In this document: in pieces, positions 35,631 through 43,002 of the stretch
Layout of the letters: every line of letters starts with the position of its first letter
How positions within the stretch are numbered: position 1 is the first letter of the stretch
Assembly: GCA_964371055.1 (NCBI GenBank)
Contig: CAYJLF010000006.1
Coordinates: 186,001 to 250,000 of the forward strand
DNA: 64,000 nt
Direction: 5' to 3'
Origin: CAYJLF01 sp964371055
GTDB taxonomy: Bacteria; Eisenbacteria; RBG-16-71-46; CAIMUX01
Program-made: the position numbers and the translations under genes
The notes under the pieces: generated by a model
What the model saw: the letters and a program-made list of their open reading frames with translations, nothing else
Databases searched by the model: none
Told to the model about the DNA's origin: nothing

Positions 35631-37039
35631 GTACCGCCACGATTCTCATCGTCGATGACGAGAAGCTCCTGCGCATGACGCTCAAGTCCCGCCTGGAGTC
35701 GGCGGGGTACGAGATTCACGGCGCCGAGACGGCCGCGGAGGCCATGGGCCTGGTCGCCGAGCGGGATCCCGACCTCGTTCTGCTCGACTACCAGCTCCCG
35801 GACCGGGACGGCTTCGACGTCCTGGAGACGCTGCTGCAGCGGGATCGCGACCTTCCGATCATCATGATCACGGGACACGGCTCGGTGGAAAGCGCCGTGC
35901 GGGCGATGCGCCACGGCGCCGTCGACTACCTGGAAAAGCCGTTCGAATTCGAGGCCCTTCTGCTCTCGGTCGAGACGGCGCTGCAGACCACGGCCCTGCG
36001 TCGCGAGGTGCGCCGGTTGCGGCGCGAGGCGGGCGAGTCGCGAGGACAGCTCGAGCTGATCGGCCGGGCACCCCAGATGGTCGAGCTGAACGGCATCATC
36101 GATCGCGTCTCCCGGTCCGATCCGGCCACCGTCCTGATCACCGGCGAGAGCGGCGTCGGCAAGAACATCGTCGCGCGGGCGATCCATTTCCGCTCGGTTC
36201 GCGCCGAGAAGCCGATCGTCAGCATCCCCTGCACCGCGCTGCCGGAAAACCTGCTCGAGAGCGAACTGATGGGACACGAACGCGGCGCCTTCACCGACGC
36301 GCATAGCACCAAGAAGGGGCAACTCGAGCTGGCCGACGGCGGCTCCGTCTTCCTCGATGAAGTCGGGGAGCTGCCGGTCTCGATCCAGGTCAAGCTGCTT
36401 CATTTCCTCGAAGAGAAGATGTTCAAGCGGATCGGCGGGACGCGGGACATTCGGGTCGACGTGCGCATCCTGTCGGCCACCAATCGGGACCTGCGCAAAG
36501 CGGTCGAGGAGGGGCACTTCCGGCGTGACTTCTACTACCGCCTGAACATCGTGCCGATCTGGGTGCCGCCCTTGCGCGAGCGCCGAACCGACATCCCCCT
36601 GCTGGTGGACGCCTTTGTTCATCAATTCAACCGGGAGTTCGGCAAGAGCGTCATCGGCGCCACGCCGGAGGCGATGCAGGTGCTGATGGCTCATGACTGG
36701 CCCGGCAACGTCCGTGAACTGAAAAACCTGGTGGAACGCGTGATGATCCTGGGGGCCGAACGCCAGATCGAGGCTCACGACCTCCCGATGGAGATCCGGG
36801 CCTCGTCCGTTCTCTTTCCCGATCAGGGCGGATCGCTGCGCCTGCCGGATGGCGGCATCGACCTCGAGCGCCTCGAACGGGACCTGCTGACCCAGGCCCT
36901 GGAACGCAGCCAGGGAAACCAGACCGCCGCCGGCCGACTCCTCGGGCTGAATCGGGACCAGGTTCACTACCGGATGGAGAAATTCGGCATCCGGCTGGAA
37001 GATGTCGTCTCCTGGCGCGGTCGCGGGAAGGGGGAGTAG
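35627..37039 (+). CDS. NtrC-family sigma54-dependent response regulator
   Basis: 470 residues. The receiver holds the acidic pair at 10-11, phospho-acceptor Asp54 and Lys104 in YLEKPF. The AAA+ domain spans about 145-370: Walker A GESGVGKN at 173-180, the sigma54-contact loop GAFTDA at 220-225 (the usual form is GAFTGA) and Walker B GGSVFLDEVGEL. A Fis-type helix-turn-helix is at about 430-460 (GNQTAAGRLLGLNRDQVHYRM). It should activate sigma54 promoters when phosphorylated by the heme kinase. The sigma54-like element before the NHL gene is a candidate target. Confidence 0.88.
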   Translation: MSTATILIVDDEKLLRMTLKSRLESAGYEIHGAETAAEAMGLVAERDPDLVLLDYQLPDRDGFDVLETLLQRDRDLPIIMITGHGSVESAVRAMRHGAVDYLEKPFEFEALLLSVETALQTTALRREVRRLRREAGESRGQLELIGRAPQMVELNGIIDRVSRSDPATVLITGESGVGKNIVARAIHFRSVRAEKPIVSIPCTALPENLLESELMGHERGAFTDAHSTKKGQLELADGGSVFLDEVGELPVSIQVKLLHFLEEKMFKRIGGTRDIRVDVRILSATNRDLRKAVEEGHFRRDFYYRLNIVPIWVPPLRERRTDIPLLVDAFVHQFNREFGKSVIGATPEAMQVLMAHDWPGNVRELKNLVERVMILGAERQIEAHDLPMEIRASSVLFPDQGGSLRLPDGGIDLERLERDLLTQALERSQGNQTAAGRLLGLNRDQVHYRMEKFGIRLEDVVSWRGRGKGE

Positions 37040-37228
37040 GCGAGGGCCGATCCCCATCCTCCGGCCCCGGACGCCCGCGCCCGCCTACCGCCCCCACCCG
37101 TCTGCCCCTCGCCATCCCGGCCCGCGCCCGAACTCCCTGTGGAGGTGCAAGATCCGGCTCAACCCTCCGTTTCGAACGGCCGACAACCGGAAGGAGGGTT
37201 CGTCGGCGACACGGGGGGGCAGAAGCGC

Positions 37229-38158
37229 ATGACCAGATCGAACGCCGTACGGCGCGAAGTGGAGATGGAGGCGGCGCCTCCTGCGCTACAACTGAGCATT
37301 CGCGAGGCCGGCGTCGTGCTGACGGAGGACGATCTGGCCCTCGTCAACACCAAGGCCGGACTGGTCGAACTCCTGCGGTCCCGCAACGTCCGCCTGAAGG
37401 GCGTGATGCAGGTCCTCCGCTATGACGACGAACTCGCCGCTTTGCAGATCGAACTGGTCAAGCTGCAGCGCTGGGTCCAGCAGACCGGGAAGCGTATCGC
37501 CATCCTCTTCGAGGGACGTGACGCCGCCGGAAAGGGCGGGACCATCCGGCGCTTCATCGAGCACATGAACCCGCGCGCGATGCGCGTCGTCGCGCTGCCC
37601 AAGCCGACCGCGGAAGAGAGCGGGCAGTGGTACTTCCAGCGTTACGCACGCCAGCTGCCGAACGCCGGCGAGATCGTCTTCTTCGACCGGAGCTGGTACA
37701 ACCGCGCGGTGGTCGAACCGGTCATGGGCTTCTGCACCCAGGCCGAGTACGAACGGTTCATGCAGCAGGTGCCCGAGTTCGAGCACATGCTCTACGAGGA
37801 CGGCGTCACCATCATCAAGTTCTGGTTCTCGATCTCCAAGGACGAGCAGAAAGCCCGCTTCGCGTCCCGTCGCGACAATCCGCTCAAGCAGTGGAAGCTC
37901 AGCCCGATCGACGCCCGGGCGCAGGAGTTGTGGGACTCTTACACCCACTACAAGGAGCTGATGTTCAGCCGCACCCACACCTCGTTCAGTCCCTGGGTGA
38001 TCGTCCGGGCCAACAACAAGAAGACGGCGCGGCTCGAGAGCATCCGCTACCTCCTGAGCCTCTTCGAGTACGAGAGCAAAGACCAGGCCGGCACGTCGCT
38101 ACATCCGGATCCGACGGTAGTTATGCGCTTTCACCGGAAAATCGTGAAAATCGACTGA
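37229..38158 (+). CDS. ppk2: Polyphosphate kinase 2 family protein
   Basis: 309 residues from the ATG at 37229; the frame opens at a GTG at 37139, but the conserved core begins later. PPK2 transfers phosphate between polyphosphate and nucleotides. Motifs: Walker A LFEGRDAAGKGGTIRRF, the lid region with SGQWYFQRY, and Walker B FFDRSWYNRAVVEPVMGF. This is a one-domain enzyme of usual length. PPK2 class (ADP versus AMP phosphorylation) cannot be read safely. It stands alone between the electron-transfer regulators and the kdp operon. Confidence 0.88.
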   Translation: MTRSNAVRREVEMEAAPPALQLSIREAGVVLTEDDLALVNTKAGLVELLRSRNVRLKGVMQVLRYDDELAALQIELVKLQRWVQQTGKRIAILFEGRDAAGKGGTIRRFIEHMNPRAMRVVALPKPTAEESGQWYFQRYARQLPNAGEIVFFDRSWYNRAVVEPVMGFCTQAEYERFMQQVPEFEHMLYEDGVTIIKFWFSISKDEQKARFASRRDNPLKQWKLSPIDARAQELWDSYTHYKELMFSRTHTSFSPWVIVRANNKKTARLESIRYLLSLFEYESKDQAGTSLHPDPTVVMRFHRKIVKID

Positions 38159-38384
38159 ACGAGATCCGGACAGCTCTCGCGCACGGCCGCACCGCGGCCG
38201 GGTCGTCGACGCCGCCCTGACGAAACCTTGACGGGCCGGACCTGCATCCTGACACACCGCTGACCTGTTCCTCCCCTAACGTCAGAGTCGAATTCGCGCT
38301 CGAGAGGCGCTCGCGGGCCCGCCCTCTGGCCACGCCGCGTCTCAGGCTGGCGCAATCGCTCAGACGAATGGGAGGACGACGGTC

Positions 38385-38480
38385 ATGGATCTCAGGATGA
38401 TGCTTCTCTTGGCAGGTCTGTTCCTGGCCTCGCTCGGATTCGTCCGGTGGCTGGGACGGGCCAGCGAGCGTGAGCTATGA
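38385..38480 (+). CDS. Small membrane peptide preceding kdpF
   Basis: 31 codons (start 38385), with GGAGGACG upstream. The product has one hydrophobic helix (MMLLLAGLFLASLGFV) followed by a basic tail (RWLGRASEREL). It overlaps kdpF by four bases (ATGA), so the two are translationally coupled. It is too short for standard gene calling. It does not resemble KdpF itself, which follows separately, so it may be a second accessory peptide of the Kdp complex or a leader. Coding status rests on the ribosome site, the overlap and the single clean helix. Confidence 0.6.
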   Translation: MDLRMMLLLAGLFLASLGFVRWLGRASEREL

Positions 38481-38566
38481 ACCTGGTCTACCTTTTGGCC
38501 GGCGCGATCGCCTTGCTGTTGCTCGCCTACCTGCTGGTGGCTCTGCTCGAAGCGGAGCGATTCTGA
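38477..38566 (+). CDS. kdpF: KdpF, small subunit of the Kdp potassium ATPase
   Basis: 29 residues, one membrane helix. It ends ALLEAERF, closely matching the C-terminus of known KdpF peptides (YALINAEAF in E. coli). KdpF stabilises the KdpFABC complex. It starts inside the preceding small peptide gene, and its stop overlaps the kdpA start (TGATG). Confidence 0.85.
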   Translation: MNLVYLLAGAIALLLLAYLLVALLEAERF

Positions 38567-40284
38567 TGACCCCCGCGGCGATCCTGCAGGCGGGGATCTT
38601 CCTCGCGGCGCTCCTGCTCCTGGCGGAACCACTCGGCCGCTATCTGGCGCGCATCTACGGTCCGGACTTCGACTCCCTGCCCGGCTCCTTCCGCCGACTC
38701 GATCGACTCAGCCTGCGCCTGATGCGGATCCGGCCAGGCCGGGAGATGACCTGGGCGGAGTACGCGGAGGCTCTCCTGGTCTTCAACCTGGCCGGAATCG
38801 TCCTGCTCTACGTCATCCAGCGCCTGCAGCACATCCTGCCTCTGAATCCCCAGGCGATCGGCTCGGTCGACCCTTTCGTCGCCTTCAACACGGCCGTCAG
38901 CTTCGTCACCAACACCAACTGGCAGGTCTACGGCGGCGAGTCGAGGATGAGCTACTTCACGCAGGCCGCGGGTCTGACGGTGCAGAACTTCGCCTCCGCG
39001 GCGACAGGATTGGCCGTGCTGGCCGCGCTCGTCCGCGGGCTGACTCGAGAGCGCGCACGCACGCTGGGCAACTTCTGGGTCGACCTGGCGCGGGGCGTGC
39101 TCTTCGTCCTCCTGCCGCTCTCGCTCCTGCTCGCCCTGGTGCTGGTGCCGCTCGGCGTCGTCCAGACATTCTCCCCGTATTCGGCCGTCGAAACCGCGGG
39201 GTCCGGCGGCGCCCAGATCATCGCCCTCGGTCCCGTGGCTTCGCAGGTGGCGATCAAGCAGTTGGGAACGAATGGCGGAGGCTTCTTCAACGCCAACGCG
39301 GCCCATCCGCTGGAGAATCCGACGCCGTTCTCCAACTTCCTCGAACTCCTGGCCATCCTTCTCCTTCCTGCCGCCTCGTGCGTCATGTTCGGACGACTCG
39401 TCTCTGACCGCCGGCAGGGGAGGGCTATCCTGGCGACGATGACAGCGCTCTTTCTGGCCTTCCTCGTAGTGGCGACGGTGGCCGAACAGGCCGGAACTCC
39501 GGCGTTGCGTGCGGCCGGCGTGGACCTCACCGCCTCCGCCCTGCAACCGGGCGGAAACATGGAAGGAAAGGAGGTGCGGTTCGGGGTCTCGTCCTCCGCC
39601 TTGTGGGCCACCGCCACCACGGCGGCGTCCAATGGATCGGTCAACGCCATGCACGATTCCTTCACGCCGATCGGCGGGATGGTCCCCCTGATCCTCATCC
39701 AGCTCGGAGAGGTGGTCTTCGGGGGAGTCGGATCCGGCCTTTACGGAATGCTGGTCTTCGTCATCCTCGCCGTCTTCGTGGCCGGCCTGATGGTGGGCCG
39801 GACCCCGGAGTACCTGGGCAAGAAGATCGGTACGGCGGAAATGAAACTCGCGTCCCTCATCATCCTGGTCGGCCCGCTGCTCGTCCTGATCGGGACCGCC
39901 TTCGCCGTCTCGCTGCCCGCGGGAAGGTCCGCGGCCCTGAACCCCGGCCCCCATGGGTTCAGCGAGATTCTCTACGCATTCTCATCGACGGCGAACAACA
40001 ACGGGAGCGCCTTTGCCGGTCTCGACGCCGCTCGTCCGCTCTATGCCGTCCTGGCGGCCGTCATGATGTTTCTGGGGCGGTTCTGGGTGATCATCCCGAC
40101 CCTGGCGTTGGCCGGAGCCCTCGGCGCACGGGCCAAGGTTCCCCCGGGAGACGGCACGCTGCCGACGCACGGGTGGACCTTCGTCTGTCTTCTCGCCTCG
40201 ATCATCCTGGTGGTCGGCGCCCTGACGTTCTTCCCGTCCCTTGCCCTCGGTCCCCTGGCCGAGGCGCTGCAACCCGGACTCTGA
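38566..40284 (+). CDS. kdpA: KdpA, potassium-translocating channel-like subunit
   Basis: 572 residues from the ATG at 38566. Ten-helix membrane protein of the superfamily of K+ transporters. The four selectivity-filter regions are visible: TNTNWQVYGGES, GTNGGGFFNANAAHPLENP, MHDSFTPIGG and NNNGSAFAG. It binds K+ from the periplasm and passes it to KdpB. Length and order match the E. coli family. It is followed by kdpB 19 bases downstream. Confidence 0.95.
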   Translation: MTPAAILQAGIFLAALLLLAEPLGRYLARIYGPDFDSLPGSFRRLDRLSLRLMRIRPGREMTWAEYAEALLVFNLAGIVLLYVIQRLQHILPLNPQAIGSVDPFVAFNTAVSFVTNTNWQVYGGESRMSYFTQAAGLTVQNFASAATGLAVLAALVRGLTRERARTLGNFWVDLARGVLFVLLPLSLLLALVLVPLGVVQTFSPYSAVETAGSGGAQIIALGPVASQVAIKQLGTNGGGFFNANAAHPLENPTPFSNFLELLAILLLPAASCVMFGRLVSDRRQGRAILATMTALFLAFLVVATVAEQAGTPALRAAGVDLTASALQPGGNMEGKEVRFGVSSSALWATATTAASNGSVNAMHDSFTPIGGMVPLILIQLGEVVFGGVGSGLYGMLVFVILAVFVAGLMVGRTPEYLGKKIGTAEMKLASLIILVGPLLVLIGTAFAVSLPAGRSAALNPGPHGFSEILYAFSSTANNNGSAFAGLDAARPLYAVLAAVMMFLGRFWVIIPTLALAGALGARAKVPPGDGTLPTHGWTFVCLLASIILVVGALTFFPSLALGPLAEALQPGL

Positions 40285-40303
40285 GTCCATCCGGAGAGTG
40301 GCC

Positions 40304-42376
40304 ATGAAATCTTACGCCAACGATTCCGTCTTCCTCGACCGCTCCGCGCTCACCCGCGCCGTCGTGGAGGCGCTGCTCCGGTTCGATCCGCGCCGCCAGG
40401 TGCGGAATCCGGTGATGTTTCTGGTCTGGGTCGGCTGGATCACCACCCTCGCTCTCCTCCCCCCGGCCCTGGCGGGACGGATCGCGGAACCCCCGCGCCT
40501 CCTCCTGGCCGTCTCGGGGTGGCTCTTCGCCACCGTGCTCTTCGCCAACTTCGCGGAAGCGCTGGCGGAAGGACGCGGTCGCGCGCAGGCGGAATCGCTC
40601 CGGCGCACGCGGCAGGACCTGACGGCCCGGCGTCTCTCCGGCCCTCACCGAGACGCGTCGCAGAGCGAGGTCCCCGCGACCACGCTCCGCCAGGGGGATG
40701 TCGTTCTGGTCAACGCCGGGGAGCTCGTCCCCGGCGATGGCGACGTCATCGAGGGGATCGCCTCGGTGGACGAGAGCGCGATCACCGGCGAGAGCGCGCC
40801 GGTCATCCGCGAGAGCGGCGGCGATCGCAGCGCGGTCACCGGAGGGACCCGAGTCATCTCGGACTGGCTGATCGTGCGCATCTCCGTCGATCCGGGAGAA
40901 AGTTTCCTGGACCGGATGATCGGGCTGGTCGAGGGCGCCCGGCGCCGGCGCACCCCGAACGAGATCGCGCTCCTGATCCTGCTCGCCGCCATGAGCATCA
41001 TCTTCCTCGCCTCCTGCGCGACGCTCCTTCCGTTCTCGCTGCACGCCGTCGAGGTATCGGGTCGAGGGTCGCCCGTCTCGATCACCGTCCTGACGGCGTT
41101 GCTGGTCTGTCTGATCCCCACCACGATCGGCGGCCTCCTCTCCGCCATCGGGATCGCGGGCATGGACCGGCTGCTGCGCGCGAACGTCCTGGCCCTCTCG
41201 GGCCGCGCCGTGGAGACGGCCGGTGACATCGATGTCCTCCTGCTCGACAAGACCGGCACGATCACCCTCGGCGATCGGCAGGCGGTCACTTTCCTCCCGG
41301 CGCCCGGGTGGTCGGAACAGCGGCTGGCGGAAGCCGCCCGGCTCGCCTCTCTCGCGGACGAAACGCCCGAGGGACGCAGCATTGTGGTCCTGGCCAAGCA
41401 ACGGTTCGGCCTGCGCGAGGTCGATGTCCACCGCCTGGGCGCTCGCTTCATTCCCTTCTCGGCCCAGACGCGGATGAGCGGCGTGACCCTGGAATCCGAG
41501 GAGATCCGCAAGGGAGCCGCGGACGCCGTCGAGAACTACATCCGCGCTCTCGGGGGAGCATTCCCCCCGGTCGTGCGCACCACCGTCGAGCGGATCGCTC
41601 GGGAGGGAGGAACGCCCCTCGTCGTCGCCGACCGCGCGGAGGTCCTCGGCGTCATCGAACTCCGTGATGTGGTCAAGGGTGGGATCCGCGAACGGTTCGA
41701 ACAGCTGCGCCGGATGGGCATCCGGACGGTGATGATCACCGGGGACAACCCCCTGACCGCCGCCGCGATCGCGGCCGAGGCCGGCGTGGATGACTTCCTG
41801 GCCGAGGCGACTCCCGAGGCCAAACTCGACCTGATCCGCCAGTACCAGCGGCAGGGGCACCTCGTCGCCATGGCCGGAGACGGAACCAATGACGCGCCCG
41901 CGCTGGCGCAGGCCGACGTGGCCGTCGCCATGAACTCCGGAACCCAGGCGGCCAAGGAAGCGGGAAACATGGTCGACCTCGATTCGAATCCGACCAAGCT
42001 GATCGAGGTGGTCGGGATCGGGAAGCAGCTCCTCATGACCCGGGGCGCGCTCACCACCTTCAGCATCGCCAACGATGTGGCCAAGTACTTCGCCGTCCTC
42101 CCCGCGGCGTTCGCCGGCGTCTATCCAGCCCTCGGCGCGCTCAACCTGATGCGCCTGGCGACCCCGCACAGTGCGGTCGTCTCCGCCGTGGTCTTCAACG
42201 CCCTGATCATCATCGCCCTGGTTCCACTGGCGCTGCGCGGTGTGCCTTACCGGCCCACCGGCGCGTCGTTTCTGCTCCGGCGTCACCTCCTGATCTACGG
42301 ACTCGGCGGACTCCTCGTCCCGTTCGCGGGGATCAAGCTGATCGACCTTGCGATCCACGGACTCGGCCTTTTCTAG
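40304..42376 (+). CDS. kdpB: KdpB, P-type ATPase subunit
   Basis: 690 residues. It has P-type ATPase hallmarks: TGES at 161-164 (the Ser is the known inhibitory phosphorylation site in KdpB), the phosphorylated Asp315 in LLDKTGT, and GDGTNDAPALAQADVAVAMNSGT near 545. It hydrolyses ATP to drive the K+ held by KdpA into the cell. Seven to eight membrane helices are expected. It is intact and of normal length. A ribosome site (GGAGAG) lies 8 bases upstream of the ATG. Confidence 0.95.
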   Translation: MKSYANDSVFLDRSALTRAVVEALLRFDPRRQVRNPVMFLVWVGWITTLALLPPALAGRIAEPPRLLLAVSGWLFATVLFANFAEALAEGRGRAQAESLRRTRQDLTARRLSGPHRDASQSEVPATTLRQGDVVLVNAGELVPGDGDVIEGIASVDESAITGESAPVIRESGGDRSAVTGGTRVISDWLIVRISVDPGESFLDRMIGLVEGARRRRTPNEIALLILLAAMSIIFLASCATLLPFSLHAVEVSGRGSPVSITVLTALLVCLIPTTIGGLLSAIGIAGMDRLLRANVLALSGRAVETAGDIDVLLLDKTGTITLGDRQAVTFLPAPGWSEQRLAEAARLASLADETPEGRSIVVLAKQRFGLREVDVHRLGARFIPFSAQTRMSGVTLESEEIRKGAADAVENYIRALGGAFPPVVRTTVERIAREGGTPLVVADRAEVLGVIELRDVVKGGIRERFEQLRRMGIRTVMITGDNPLTAAAIAAEAGVDDFLAEATPEAKLDLIRQYQRQGHLVAMAGDGTNDAPALAQADVAVAMNSGTQAAKEAGNMVDLDSNPTKLIEVVGIGKQLLMTRGALTTFSIANDVAKYFAVLPAAFAGVYPALGALNLMRLATPHSAVVSAVVFNALIIIALVPLALRGVPYRPTGASFLLRRHLLIYGLGGLLVPFAGIKLIDLAIHGLGLF

Positions 42377-42386
42377 CGAGGAAGCT

Positions 42387-42965
42387 ATGCGCTCGAACCT
42401 CCTGACATCGTTTCTGGTCCTCGCGCTCTTGACGCTCCTCACCGGCGGGTTTTACCCACTGCTCGTGACGGGCGCCGCGCGAGCGTTGTGCCCCGGCCGC
42501 GCCCGCGGCAGCCTGATCGAAGCGGGCGGCCGGCTGGTCGGCTCGGAGCTGCTGGGGCAGCCATGCTCCGATCCGGCTTACTTCTGGGGACGCCCTTCCG
42601 CCACCTCGCCGCCGGGCAATGCCGCCCGGTCCGGGGGATCCAACCTCGGTCCGTCCCATCCGGCCCTCGCCGACTCGATCCGGGTGCGTGTCGAACGCCT
42701 GCGCCAGTGGGACCCGGAGACGGAGCTCCCTGTCCCCGTCGATCTGGTCACCGCCTCGGCCAGCGGCCTGGACCCTCACATCAGCCCCGCGGCCGCCTTC
42801 TACCAGGTTCCCCGCGTCGCTCGCCTGCGGGGCCTCGATCCGGGAGTGCTCGACGGATTGGTGCGCCGGCAGATCGAGGGCCGATCGCTCGGTTTCCTCG
42901 GAGAGCCGCGCGTCAACGTCCTCAGGCTGAACCTGGCGCTGGACGCCCTCTCGTCGGGCCGATAG
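42387..42965 (+). CDS. kdpC: KdpC, accessory subunit of the Kdp ATPase
   Basis: 192 residues with one N-terminal membrane helix (TSFLVLALLTLLTGGFYPLLVTG) and a periplasmic domain carrying conserved blocks: GRLVGSELLGQPCSDPAYFWGRPS, SGGSNLGPS, and ASASGLDPHISPAAA near the C-terminus. KdpC helps raise the affinity of the complex for K+ or ATP. It follows kdpB by 10 bases and precedes the sensor gene, giving the usual kdpFABCDE order. Confidence 0.93.
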   Translation: MRSNLLTSFLVLALLTLLTGGFYPLLVTGAARALCPGRARGSLIEAGGRLVGSELLGQPCSDPAYFWGRPSATSPPGNAARSGGSNLGPSHPALADSIRVRVERLRQWDPETELPVPVDLVTASASGLDPHISPAAAFYQVPRVARLRGLDPGVLDGLVRRQIEGRSLGFLGEPRVNVLRLNLALDALSSGR

Positions 42966-43002
42966 GCTGGCCCCCGGTCGCGGCGAGGAACGGAGCACGC
43001 CG

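Noticed and set aside
38184..38200. CGGCCGC-ACC-GCGGCCG hairpin after ppk2 as a terminator
   Set aside because: The stem is real, but it is short and GC-rich with no T-run, and such palindromes are frequent by chance in this base composition.
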